Counted from the first letter of the stretch, positions 1-7,384 are shown. The stretch: 10,068 bases of DNA from ZC4RG30 sp041168985 (GCA_041168985.1 JBEEKA010000052.1:1-10068), one strand, 5' to 3'. Numbers and translations are program-made. Notes: a model not told the origin generated them from the letters alone.

Positions 1-70
1 AGCCGAACCGGCTGGCGCTCCCCGCGGCCAGTACGGTGACGTGCAAGGCGGTTTCGGTCTCGGGAATCAC
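1..70 (-). CDS. MobA-like nucleotidyltransferase, N-terminal fragment
   Basis: Reading the minus strand from the left edge gives an open frame ending in HVTVLAAGSASRFG. This is the nucleotide-binding signature LAAGxSxRxG found at the extreme N terminus of MobA-like NTP transferases, which include molybdenum cofactor cytidylyl- and guanylyltransferases and sugar-nucleotide enzymes. Only about 23 residues are inside the window, so substrate and exact family cannot be decided. I prefer the GTG start at base 70: it follows a GGAGG at about 11 bases and puts the motif near residue 14, as is usual. An in-frame ATG at 139 would add 23 residues (MVEVRTGRG...) rich in codons rare in this genome (CTA, TCA, CGA, GGA), so it looks less likely. 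A TTG at base 46 is a third option. The gene is divergent from thrA. The family call rests on one short motif. Confidence 0.55.
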   Translation of the reverse strand, partial: MIPETETALHVTVLAAGSASRFG

Positions 71-110
71 GGTGTAAGGGCCCTCCAGAGCGCCTGAGTC
101 TAGGGCGTTC

Positions 111-139
111 TTGCCTCGTCCGGTACGGACCTCTACCAT
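111..139 (+). promoter_or_regulatory. Candidate sigma70-type promoter of the thr operon
   Basis: TTGCCT at 111-116 matches the -35 consensus at 4 of 6 bases. TACCAT at 134-139 matches the -10 consensus at 4 of 6. They are separated by exactly 17 bases. Transcription would begin near 146 and leave a leader of about 39 bases before the thrA ATG. The leader contains no threonine- or isoleucine-rich leader peptide and no GC-rich hairpin with a T-run, so there is no sign of E. coli-type attenuation. This is inferred from weak consensus matches only. Confidence 0.3.
118..130. repeat. Short palindrome in the thrA promoter spacer
   Basis: GTCCG-GTA-CGGAC is a perfect inverted repeat with 5-base arms and a 3-base centre. 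It lies between the candidate -35 and -10 boxes upstream of thrA. A dyad in a promoter spacer is a common place for an operator, but 5-base arms also arise by chance in high-GC DNA. The sequence ACCGGT occurs twice nearby (142-147 and 175-180) and is itself palindromic. Confidence 0.3.
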
Positions 140-184
140 TCACCGGTTTTTCTCCAATAAACAGCAACTTCTGCACCGGTATCC

Positions 185-2707
185 ATGAGCCTTACTGCCG
201 CGCATTCCGCCCCGCCAGCCGCCTCGGGCGCCTGGGTCGTCCACAAGTTCGGCGGATCGAGTGTCGCCGACGCGGAGTGCTTCCGCCGCGTTGCGGACAT
301 CATCGAGTCCCAGCCATCGCCGAAACTCGGCATCGTGTTGTCGGCCTGCAAGGGCGTGACCGACGCATTGCTGAACCTCGTCTCGCAGGCCGAGCGACAG
401 GATGAGGGTTTCGTCGCAGGCCTCCAGGCCCTGCGCGACCGCCACCAGACGATCGCCGACGCGCTGTTGTCCCCCGAGGCCACGGCGGCATTCCTGTCCC
501 GCTTCGACGACGACCGCGAAACCTTGCTGGGCATCCTGCGCACCACTGCCGTGACGCAGGCCGCGGCGCCGGGCGTTCGCGACGTGGTGTCGGGCTATGG
601 CGAGATCTGGTCGACGTCGCTGTTCGCGCCCTACCTGGCGCGGCGCCGCGAGGGCAGCAAGTCCGCGGCCGGCGTCCGCTGGCTCGATGCGCGCCAGTGC
701 GTGACGGTCGAAAAGGGTCCGCTCGGCCCGACCGTGCAGTGGGACATCTCGCGCCTCAAGCTCGATGGCCTGCTGGCCGACGGCTTCGCCGGCACGCTGG
801 TCATCACCGGTTTCGTCGCCACGACCACGCATGGCGTGCCGACGACGCTGGGCCGGAATGGCAGTGATTTCTCGGGTTCCATCTTCGGCGCGCTGCTCGA
901 AGCGGCCGAGATCATCATCTGGACGGACGTCGACGGCGTGCTGTCGGCGGATCCGCGCCGCGTTCCGAACGCACAGGTCATCGATTCGCTGTCCTACAAC
1001 GAAGCGATGGAGCTGGCTTACTTCGGTGCAAAGGTCATCCACCCGCAGACGATGGCGCCTGCCGTGGGCCTCGCGATTCCGATCTACATCCGCAATACCT
1101 TCAAGCCGGCCGGTCGCGGCACGCTGATCTGCGCCAGGCCGGATTCCTCGCTGCTCGTGAAGGGCATCACGACGATCGAAGGCATTGCGCTGCTGAACAT
1201 AGAGGGCGCCGGCATGATCGGCGTTCCGGGCACGGCACACCGCCTGTTCGGCGCGCTGCGCGAAGCGTCCATCTCGGTAATCCTGATCTCGCAGGGCAGT
1301 TCCGAACACTCGATCTGCTGCGCCATCCCGCAGGACCAGGCCGATCGCGCCGAGTCCGTCGTGCGCGAGGCGTTCGCGCGCGAACTGGAAGAGGCGCAGA
1401 TCCAGAGTGTCGACCTGGTGCGCGACCTCGCGATCCTCTCCGTCGTCGGTGACGGCATGGCGGGGACGCCGGGTGTCTCGGCGAAGGTCTTCAATGCCCT
1501 TGGCGCCGCTTCGGTCAACGTGCGCGCCATCGCGCAGGGGTCCTCCGAGCGCAACATCTCGGTCGTCGTGGACGGCAAGCACGCCACGCGCGCGCTGCGC
1601 GCGACGCACGCGAGCTTCTACCTGTCGCCGAACACCCTTTCCATCGGCGTCATCGGCCCGGGCACCGTGGGTCGCGTGCTCATCGACCAGCTGGCCTCGC
1701 AGCAGGCGCGCCTGTCGCGCGAGTTCCAGCTGGAGCTGCGGGTGCGCGGCATCATGGGCAGTTCGCGCATGCTGCTGTCGGAGGAGGGCGTGGACCTGGG
1801 CCGCTGGCAGGACGCCTATTCCAAGTCCGTGGCGCCGGCGGACCTCGACCGGTTCGTCGACCACCTGCGCGTCGATTACCTGCCGCACACGGTCATCATC
1901 GACTGCACGGCCGATGGGGAAGTGGCCAAGCACTACAGCTCATGGCTCGAAAAGGGCATCCACGTCGTCACGCCGAACAAGAAGGCGAACAGCGCGGCGA
2001 TGTCCTATTACGATTCCATGAAGGCCGCGCGTCGCATCGGCGGTACGCATTATCTCTACGAAGGCACGGTGGGCGCGGGCCTGCCTGTCATCCAGACGCT
2101 GCGCGACCTGCGGGAAACGGGTGACGAGATCGACAGCATCGAGGGCATTTTCTCGGGCACGCTGGCCTACCTGTTCAACGTCTATGACGGCAGCACGCCG
2201 TTTTCGGCCATCGTCCGCGAGGCCAAGACGCGGGGCTACACCGAGCCGGATCCGCGCGATGACCTTTCCGGCACCGACGTCGCCCGCAAGCTCATCATCC
2301 TCGCGCGCGAAATGGGCCTGCGGCTCGAGATGTCCGACGTGAAGGTCGACAGCCTCGTGCCGGTGGATCTCGAAAAGGGATCCATCGATGGCTTCCTTGA
2401 TGGCCTGTCGGCCTACGACGACGGCATGAAGCAGCGCTTCGAGGCCGCGGCGAAGGCCGGCAAGGTGCTGCGTTACGTTGGCCGCATCACGGCCAAGGGC
2501 GAGGCCACCGTGGGGCTCGTCGAACTGGATCGCAAGCATGCGTTCGCGAACATCGCGCTGACCGACAACGTCGTGCGCTTCTCGACCGCCCGTTACAACA
2601 AGAACGCGCTGATCGTGCAGGGGCCGGGTGCCGGCCCCGAAGTCACGGCCGGCGGCGTATTCGCCGACCTGCTGCGGCTGTCGGCCTACCTGGGAGCCCG
2701 TCTATGA
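185..2707 (+). CDS. thrA: Bifunctional aspartokinase / homoserine dehydrogenase I
   Basis: This cytoplasmic enzyme catalyses the first and third steps of threonine synthesis: phosphorylation of aspartate and NAD(P)H-dependent reduction of aspartate semialdehyde to homoserine. At 840 residues it is slightly longer than E. coli ThrA (820). The aspartokinase domain opens with KFGGSS (21-26) and contains GRNGSDFSG (223-231) and WTDVDGV (246-252). Paired ACT-like regulatory domains follow at about 325-475, with the repeated signatures ISQGSSEHSI and IAQGSSERNI. The homoserine dehydrogenase domain starts at about 485 with the nucleotide-binding GVIGPGTVG, then has TPNKK (596-600), EGTVGAGLP (626-634) and GTDVARKLIILA (696-707). 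The ATG at 185 is the only ATG in frame after a TAA at 158-160; no Shine-Dalgarno sequence is visible before it. It is the first gene of a thrABC operon, and its stop overlaps the thrB start. Threonine feedback inhibition is expected from the family but not shown here. Confidence 0.97.
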   Translation: MSLTAAHSAPPAASGAWVVHKFGGSSVADAECFRRVADIIESQPSPKLGIVLSACKGVTDALLNLVSQAERQDEGFVAGLQALRDRHQTIADALLSPEATAAFLSRFDDDRETLLGILRTTAVTQAAAPGVRDVVSGYGEIWSTSLFAPYLARRREGSKSAAGVRWLDARQCVTVEKGPLGPTVQWDISRLKLDGLLADGFAGTLVITGFVATTTHGVPTTLGRNGSDFSGSIFGALLEAAEIIIWTDVDGVLSADPRRVPNAQVIDSLSYNEAMELAYFGAKVIHPQTMAPAVGLAIPIYIRNTFKPAGRGTLICARPDSSLLVKGITTIEGIALLNIEGAGMIGVPGTAHRLFGALREASISVILISQGSSEHSICCAIPQDQADRAESVVREAFARELEEAQIQSVDLVRDLAILSVVGDGMAGTPGVSAKVFNALGAASVNVRAIAQGSSERNISVVVDGKHATRALRATHASFYLSPNTLSIGVIGPGTVGRVLIDQLASQQARLSREFQLELRVRGIMGSSRMLLSEEGVDLGRWQDAYSKSVAPADLDRFVDHLRVDYLPHTVIIDCTADGEVAKHYSSWLEKGIHVVTPNKKANSAAMSYYDSMKAARRIGGTHYLYEGTVGAGLPVIQTLRDLRETGDEIDSIEGIFSGTLAYLFNVYDGSTPFSAIVREAKTRGYTEPDPRDDLSGTDVARKLIILAREMGLRLEMSDVKVDSLVPVDLEKGSIDGFLDGLSAYDDGMKQRFEAAAKAGKVLRYVGRITAKGEATVGLVELDRKHAFANIALTDNVVRFSTARYNKNALIVQGPGAGPEVTAGGVFADLLRLSAYLGARL
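2693..2696 (+). promoter_or_regulatory. Ribosome binding site of thrB inside thrA
   Basis: GGAG lies 7 bases before the thrB ATG, within the last codons of thrA. It supports the thrB start at 2704 and the ATGA overlap between the two genes. Confidence 0.5.
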
Positions 2708-3639
2708 CCGTCCTGCACGCCAAGGCCTTTGCGCCGGCGTCCGTCGCCAATGTCGCCATCGGTTTCGACATCCTCGGGTTTTCCGTGGACGCGCTCGGCG
2801 ACACCGTTACCGTGCATCGTTCGCCGACGCCGGGCGTCCGCATCACCGCGATCCGCGGCACGAAGGATGACCTGCCGCTGGAGGCCGTGAAGAACACGGC
2901 AGGCCGTGCGGTCATCGCGATGGTCGAGCAGCTGAAGCTCGATTTCGGCATCGAGATGGAAATCGATAAGGGCATTCCGCTGGCCTCCGGCCTCGGCGGT
3001 TCCGCCGCGTCGGCCGTGGCCGCCGTGGTGGCGGTGAATGCGCTGTTGCCGCGCCCGCTGTCCAAGCTCGAACTGCTGCGCTTCGCAATTCAGGGCGAGG
3101 CGGTCGCGAGTGGTTCGATGCACGCGGACAATATTTCGCCGTCCCTGTTCGGTGGCCTCGTGCTGACAGTCGGCATCGAGCATCCGCGCATCAAGCAGAT
3201 CCCGGTGCCGCAGGGCATCCGCGCGGTGATCGCCCACCCCCACATGTATGTGTCGACGAAGCAGGCCCGCGCGATCCTGTCGCGCACCGTGAACCTGTCG
3301 GATTTCGTCTGGCAGACCGCCAACCTCGCCGGCTTCATCTCGGGTTGCTATACCGATGACGTCGACATGATCCGCGAGTGCTTCCAGGACGTCGTGATCG
3401 AACCGCAGCGTCAGTTGCTGATCCCCGGTTTCCAGGACGTCCGCGGCGCCGCGATGGACGCGGGCGCGCTGGGGTGCTCCATCTCGGGCGCGGGCCCGAC
3501 GATGTTCGCCCTCTGCCTCGAGGCCGATGCGCCGTCCGTGCGGCAGGCAATGGTGGCGCAGTTCGGCAGGCAGGAACTCGGCGTCGACGACTGGGTCGTC
3601 CCGATCCGCTCCGAGGGCGCGCACGTGGTGACCGGCTGA
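2704..3639 (+). CDS. thrB: Homoserine kinase
   Basis: A GHMP-family kinase of 311 residues (E. coli ThrB has 310). It phosphorylates homoserine with ATP to give O-phosphohomoserine, the substrate of ThrC, in the cytoplasm. The ATP-binding GHMP motif is PLASGLGGSAASAVA at 92-106. The N-terminal APASVANVAIGFDILGFSVD region (10-29) is typical of ThrB. The C-terminal glycine-rich motif SGAGPTMFAL lies at 261-270. HADNISPSLFGG (140-151) is also a conserved ThrB stretch. The gene starts in an ATGA overlap with the thrA stop and ends in a TGATG overlap with the thrC start, so the three proteins are probably made by coupled translation. The family is clear, and homoserine specificity follows from both sequence and operon position. 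Confidence 0.97.
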   Translation: MTVLHAKAFAPASVANVAIGFDILGFSVDALGDTVTVHRSPTPGVRITAIRGTKDDLPLEAVKNTAGRAVIAMVEQLKLDFGIEMEIDKGIPLASGLGGSAASAVAAVVAVNALLPRPLSKLELLRFAIQGEAVASGSMHADNISPSLFGGLVLTVGIEHPRIKQIPVPQGIRAVIAHPHMYVSTKQARAILSRTVNLSDFVWQTANLAGFISGCYTDDVDMIRECFQDVVIEPQRQLLIPGFQDVRGAAMDAGALGCSISGAGPTMFALCLEADAPSVRQAMVAQFGRQELGVDDWVVPIRSEGAHVVTG

Positions 3640-4940
3640 TGCGCTTCCCCAGCACGCGTCGCCAGGCGCCCGAAGTCGGCTTCAGCCAGGCCCTCGCGCA
3701 AGGCCTCGCGCCGGATGGCGGCCTGTACGTGCCCGAGACTTGGCCTTCGCTGGATGTCGCTGGTCTGCCGGATCCGGCCACCTTGCCGGGCGTCGGCGAG
3801 CAGTTCATCGGCGCTTTCGCCGCGGGCGATGCGCTTGCGACGGAAGTGGGCGACATCGTCCGCGAGGCCTTCGATTTCCCGGCGCCCCTGGTGCCACTCG
3901 ATGCCGACGGGCGCCTGTCCGTGCTCGAGCTTTTCCATGGACCCACGGCCGCGTTCAAGGATTTCGGTGCGCGCTTCCTCGCGGCCAGCCTGACGCGTAT
4001 CCGTCGCGGCCAGCCTAAGCCGCTGCGCATCCTCGTCGCGACCTCTGGCGATACCGGCGGTGCCGTCGCCGCGGCGTTCCATCGCAAGCCGGGCATCGAG
4101 GTCGTGGTGCTCTTCCCGAAGGGGCTCGTGTCGCCGACGCAGCAGCAGCAGCTGACCTGCTGGGGTGACAACATCACGAGTCTCGCCGTGCAGGGCAGCT
4201 TCGATGACTGCCAGCGCATGGTGAAGGAAGCCTTCCTCGACCCGACGATGCGTGCGGAAGCGGAACTGTCGTCCGCGAACAGCATCAACCTCGGCCGTTT
4301 GCTGCCGCAGGCCGTGTACTACGCGGCGACGAGCCTCGCCGTGTGGCGCCGGCACGGCGAGAAGGCCTCGTTCATCATCCCGAGCGGCAACCTCGGCAAT
4401 TCCGTGGCCTGCCTGTGGGCGAAGCAGATGGGGCTGCCCATCGGCGACATCGTGCTCGCGCACAACGCCAACCGCACCGTTCCCGATTACCTCTCGAGCG
4501 GCAAGCTCGAGCCGCGGCCGAGCGTGGCGACGCTGGCTTCGGCCATGGACGTCGGCAATCCGAGCAACCTTGAGCGCATGTCGGCGCTTTTTCCGGACGC
4601 GCGGCGCCTTGGCGCGGCGCTGTCCGCCGTGTCGATCGACGACGCGACGATCGAGGCCCGCATCAAGGCGGACTTTGGGCGCTTCGGGCAGGTCTGGTGC
4701 CCGCACACCGCGACCGCTGCCGAGGCCTGGGCTCGCATGAGTCCGGAACAGCAGGCTTCGCGTCGCTGGGTGCTGGTCTCCACCGCGCATCCGGCCAAGT
4801 TCCGCGAAATCGTCGAGCCCCTGATCGGGCGCGAGGTCGACGTGCCGGACAACCTGCGTCGGTTGTTCGAGCTGCCATCGGCATTCACGGAGATACCGGC
4901 GACGCTGGCTGCGCTGCGCGCCGCGACACTGCGTGCCTGA
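3639..4940 (+). CDS. thrC: Threonine synthase
   Basis: A pyridoxal-phosphate enzyme of 433 residues (E. coli ThrC has 428) that converts O-phosphohomoserine to threonine and phosphate, the last step of the pathway. The N terminus (FSQALAQGLAPDGGLYVPE, 15-33) is the family's usual opening. The PLP lysine is K107 in HGPTAAFKDFGARF (100-113). ATSGDTGGA (134-142) and IPSGNLGN (247-254) are the phosphate-binding loops. SSANSINLGRLLPQ (211-224) and the C-terminal STAHPAKF (381-388) are further hallmarks. I chose the ATG at 3639 because it gives the standard N terminus and overlaps the thrB stop as TGATG; the frame stays open further upstream inside thrB, but that extension has no family match. No strong Shine-Dalgarno precedes it, which fits coupling to thrB translation. 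Confidence 0.97.
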   Translation: MRFPSTRRQAPEVGFSQALAQGLAPDGGLYVPETWPSLDVAGLPDPATLPGVGEQFIGAFAAGDALATEVGDIVREAFDFPAPLVPLDADGRLSVLELFHGPTAAFKDFGARFLAASLTRIRRGQPKPLRILVATSGDTGGAVAAAFHRKPGIEVVVLFPKGLVSPTQQQQLTCWGDNITSLAVQGSFDDCQRMVKEAFLDPTMRAEAELSSANSINLGRLLPQAVYYAATSLAVWRRHGEKASFIIPSGNLGNSVACLWAKQMGLPIGDIVLAHNANRTVPDYLSSGKLEPRPSVATLASAMDVGNPSNLERMSALFPDARRLGAALSAVSIDDATIEARIKADFGRFGQVWCPHTATAAEAWARMSPEQQASRRWVLVSTAHPAKFREIVEPLIGREVDVPDNLRRLFELPSAFTEIPATLAALRAATLRA

Positions 4941-5568
4941 GTTGCTGCGGTCGCTTTTCGCGACGCCGCTGCGCATCGGCCTTGTCGTCTCCACCACGCT
5001 GTTCGTGGTGGGCGTCGGCGTGGCAGCGTGGCGCGTCTACCGCCGTCGTCGTGCCAGGACGATGCTGGAAGCATCCATATGTGCAGTCGGCCTCGAGTCC
5101 CTTAGGGACCGCCTGGTGCCGGACGGCATGGGCGGCACGCTGCATGCGCCGTACCTGCTGCTGACGCCACGTGGCGTCGTGGTCGTGGACCTCTGGGACG
5201 TCGCCGGTAATATTTTCGGCAGCGACCAGATGGAGGAGTGGACGGTGATGGCGGGTTCGCGCCGCTCGACCTTCCTCAACCCCCAGCCTGCCATGTACGA
5301 CCGCGTCGCGGCCGTCAAGGTGCTGGCCGGTGAAATGCCCGTGGAAGGGCGCATGGTGTTCACGCGCCGCGGGACTTTTCCGAAGGGCCTGCCGCGCTGG
5401 ACGCTGTCGGTGGAATCCCTGCGGCTTGAGTTCCCGCCGATGGAGGATTCGACGGCCGATGCCTGTCGCGCCCGTTACCGGGATGAGTGGGCCGCCGTCG
5501 TCGATGGCACCACCTCGGGTCCCCACAAGCAGTCCGCGAGTTTCCTCCAGGAGCTGTTCCTGGGCTGA
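4933..5568 (+). CDS. Membrane-anchored NERD-like domain protein
   Basis: A 211-residue protein of unknown function. It has one N-terminal membrane segment (about 15-33) followed by a basic stretch (RVYRRRRAR, 34-42), which predicts a cytoplasmic body on a membrane anchor. Residues 46-130 resemble the NERD (nuclease-related) domain: LLLTPRGVVVVDLWDVAGNI at 75-94, then FGSDQMEEW and the late FLNPQPAMYDRVAAVKVL that usually reads as NP...Q...H...L in the family. The family's acidic residue before the LLLTPRG strand is absent (APY here), and the E-x-K pair after it reads D86-L-W88, so nuclease activity is doubtful. Residues 155-170 look like a further strand region and the tail is unassigned. The GTG start overlaps the last 8 bases of thrC, and the gene is probably co-transcribed with the thr operon. 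No role in threonine synthesis can be inferred. The NERD assignment is by eye. Confidence 0.8.
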   Translation: MPELLRSLFATPLRIGLVVSTTLFVVGVGVAAWRVYRRRRARTMLEASICAVGLESLRDRLVPDGMGGTLHAPYLLLTPRGVVVVDLWDVAGNIFGSDQMEEWTVMAGSRRSTFLNPQPAMYDRVAAVKVLAGEMPVEGRMVFTRRGTFPKGLPRWTLSVESLRLEFPPMEDSTADACRARYRDEWAAVVDGTTSGPHKQSASFLQELFLG

Positions 5569-5573
5569 CAGCC

Positions 5574-6365
5574 TCAGGCCGGCAGCCGGAAGAACCGCTC
5601 CGCCGTCTTCGTCGTCGAGGTGGCCAGCGCCTCGATGGATTCCTGCCGGGATTCGGCCACCACGCGCGCGACCTCGATGAGGAAGGCCGGTTCGTTCCGT
5701 CGGCCTTCCGGCTTGGGACGGAGGCTGCGCGGCAGAAGGTAGGGCGAATCCGTCTCGATCATCAGGCGGTCGGCGGGTATGCGCGGCACCAGTGATTTCA
5801 GGTGTTCGCCCCGCCTTTCATCGCAGATCCATCCCGTGATGCCGACGGCGAGTCCCAGGTCGAGATAGTCGTCCAGTTCGTTCGCGTGGCCGGTAAAGCA
5901 GTGCGCCACGGCATCGGCCAGCCGCGGAAGGTATTCGCGCAGGATCGCCATGAAGTCGGCGTGTGCGTCCCGCTGGTGCAGGAATACCGGCTTGCCGAGC
6001 CGTGTCGCGATCTCCAGCTGCCGTGCAAACGCCGCACGCTGCGCTTCCCGGGGCGCGAAGTTCCGGTAGTAGTCGAGTCCGCATTCGCCTACGGCCACCA
6101 CCGCCGGCGATGCCGCGAGCCGCTCCAGCTGGAGGAATCCATCGTCGTCGAGATCGGCAGCGTGGTGCGGATGCAGCCCGGCCGTCGCGAAGAAACGCCC
6201 GGGGGCGAGATGGTGGAGGTGGGCGGCCGCCTCGCTTGCGGCGAGACTCGTGCCGGTGATGATCTGGCGCCGCACTCCTGCCGCAACGGCGCGGTCCACG
6301 ACCGCATCGAAATCATGCTGGAAACTCTCATGGGTCAGGTTCGACCCGATGTCGATCAGGTCCAT
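5574..6365 (-). CDS. tatD: TatD-family metal-dependent deoxyribonuclease
   Basis: A 263-residue TIM-barrel metal-dependent hydrolase, close to E. coli TatD in sequence and length. E. coli TatD is a cytoplasmic 3'-5' exonuclease on single-stranded DNA and RNA, linked to repair of oxidative damage and to DNA clearance. It is not needed for Tat export despite the name. Visible motifs: DIGSNLTHE (5-13; DIG.NLT marks the TatD branch rather than YcfH or YjjV), AGLHPHHA (62-69), GECGLDY with E94, FLHQRDAH with H130, AHCFTG with H155, GITGWICDERRG (175-186) and IETDSPYLLPR with D206. These are the expected metal and catalytic positions. Its ATG overlaps the end of ltaE by 10 bases, and a GGAG lies 10 bases before it, so it is the second gene of an ltaE-tatD pair. 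It converges on the NERD-like gene with a gap of only 5 bases. Confidence 0.95.
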   Translation of the reverse strand: MDLIDIGSNLTHESFQHDFDAVVDRAVAAGVRRQIITGTSLAASEAAAHLHHLAPGRFFATAGLHPHHAADLDDDGFLQLERLAASPAVVAVGECGLDYYRNFAPREAQRAAFARQLEIATRLGKPVFLHQRDAHADFMAILREYLPRLADAVAHCFTGHANELDDYLDLGLAVGITGWICDERRGEHLKSLVPRIPADRLMIETDSPYLLPRSLRPKPEGRRNEPAFLIEVARVVAESRQESIEALATSTTKTAERFFRLPA

Positions 6366-7372
6366 GCGCGCAGGGCTCCGCAGAGAGTGTCCACGTCGGA
6401 TTCAGGCTGGTTCCACGACACGACGAAACGATGGCAGCCGTCGGTGGGAGATCCCCAGGGATGGAAACCGAAGCCCTGGCTGCGCAGCGACGCGGCTTCG
6501 TCGTCGCGCAGCCGCAGGAAGACCATGTTGGCCTCGGCCGGATACAGCAGGCGCGGTCCTGCCGCGGCGCCGATCCGTGCCGCCAGCGCGTTTGCCCGTG
6601 CCGCATTCGCCAGGAAGAAGTCGCCTTCCAGGCAGGCGAGGAGCTGTGCGGCCGGATAGCGCATCTTGGAGATGAGCTGTGCCGCGCGTTTGCGGCGGCG
6701 TTCGAAATCGCGCGCGAGGTCGAGGTTGAAATAGACGACTGCCTCCGCCGCCAGTGCGCCGTTCTTCGTGGCGCCGAAGGACATGACGTCGATGCCGGCT
6801 TCCCAGCTCAGGGTCGCGGCGGGCAGTTGCTGGGCGGCCAATGCATTGGCGAAGCGGGCGCCGTCGAGGTGCACGGCAAGCCCCCGCGCATGGGCCGCTG
6901 CGGCAAGGACCGTCAGTTCCCGGGGCGAGTACAGCGTGCCGCATTCCGTCACGGTGGCAAGGGATAACGCCGAGGGCAGCAGGGCGTGCACGGACGGCGC
7001 ACGCGCGGCCAGTACGCGGGTCAGGACCTCCGGATCGAGCTTGCCATCGCGCGACGGCAGCGGCACGAGGCGTGCGCCTCCGGTCTGGAGTTCCACGGCA
7101 CCACACTCGTCGTTCACGACATGCGCCATGTCGGTGGCGTAGATCGCACCCCAGGGGGGTGAAAGCGTGGCAAGGGCGAGGGCATTGGCCGCGGTGCCGG
7201 TCGCGACCGGAAAGGCGCGGACCTCGCGGCCGAAGAAGCGCGAGAAGGCGTCGTCGAGCCGCGCGCCCCATATGTCGGCGCCATAGGACATCGCCGGGCC
7301 CTGGTTTGCGGCAGCGAGGGCCGCCATCACTTCCGGCGCCGCCGGCGCGGTGTTGTCGCTGAGGAACTGCAT
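6356..7372 (-). CDS. ltaE: Low-specificity L-threonine aldolase
   Basis: A 338-residue fold-type I PLP enzyme that cleaves L-threonine and L-allo-threonine to glycine and acetaldehyde in the cytoplasm. It resembles the Pseudomonas-type enzyme (about 346 residues) more than E. coli LtaE. Motifs in order: FLSDNTAPAAPEV (3-15), SYGADIWGARLDDAF (29-43), ATGTAANALAL (57-67), MAHVVNDECGA (82-92, cofactor ring stacking), VHLDGARFANAL (167-178, with D170 for the PLP nitrogen) and SFGATKNGAL (198-207, with K203 as the PLP lysine). The C-terminal domain includes PAEANMVFLRL (278-288) and RFVVSW (315-320). It is the first gene of a minus-strand pair with tatD. No Shine-Dalgarno is seen before the ATG; a TAGCAT box ends 6 bases upstream, so the message may be leaderless. 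Within this protein family serine, glycine-forming and related beta-hydroxy amino acids are also possible substrates. Confidence 0.92.
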   Translation of the reverse strand: MQFLSDNTAPAAPEVMAALAAANQGPAMSYGADIWGARLDDAFSRFFGREVRAFPVATGTAANALALATLSPPWGAIYATDMAHVVNDECGAVELQTGGARLVPLPSRDGKLDPEVLTRVLAARAPSVHALLPSALSLATVTECGTLYSPRELTVLAAAAHARGLAVHLDGARFANALAAQQLPAATLSWEAGIDVMSFGATKNGALAAEAVVYFNLDLARDFERRRKRAAQLISKMRYPAAQLLACLEGDFFLANAARANALAARIGAAAGPRLLYPAEANMVFLRLRDDEAASLRSQGFGFHPWGSPTDGCHRFVVSWNQPESDVDTLCGALRAWT

Positions 7373-7378
7373 GGCGCG

Positions 7379-7384
7379 ATGCTA
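7379..7384 (-). promoter_or_regulatory. Candidate -10 box of ltaE (leaderless arrangement)
   Basis: On the minus strand TAGCAT (4 of 6 matches to TATAAT) ends exactly 6 bases before the ltaE ATG. The first transcribed base would then be the A of the start codon. No good -35 box is seen. The match alone is weak; its interest lies in the identical spacing on the opposite side of the same gap. Confidence 0.25.

Noticed and set aside
140..1933. A 597-residue open frame on the minus strand opposite thrA
   Set aside because: It is rich in Arg, Asp, Ala and His, matches no family, and lies wholly opposite a well-conserved enzyme. Such frames are common opposite high-GC genes.
3378..3638. N-terminal extension of threonine synthase into thrB
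   Set aside because: The frame is open upstream, but the extension is Arg-rich and unlike any ThrC. The ATG at 3639 gives the standard N terminus.
3411..4997. A 528-residue minus-strand open frame opposite thrC, and a 312-residue one opposite thrB (2686-3624)
   Set aside because: Both are mirror frames of conserved genes, have low-complexity basic composition, and show no domain or ribosome binding site.
5579..5589. CCGGC-A-GCCGG as a terminator between the convergent operons
   Set aside because: The loop is one base, the arms are 5 bases, and no T-run follows on either strand.
5802..6967. Plus-strand open frames opposite tatD (5802-6659) and ltaE (6431-6967)
   Set aside because: They are shadows of two strongly conserved minus-strand enzymes and show no recognisable protein motif.
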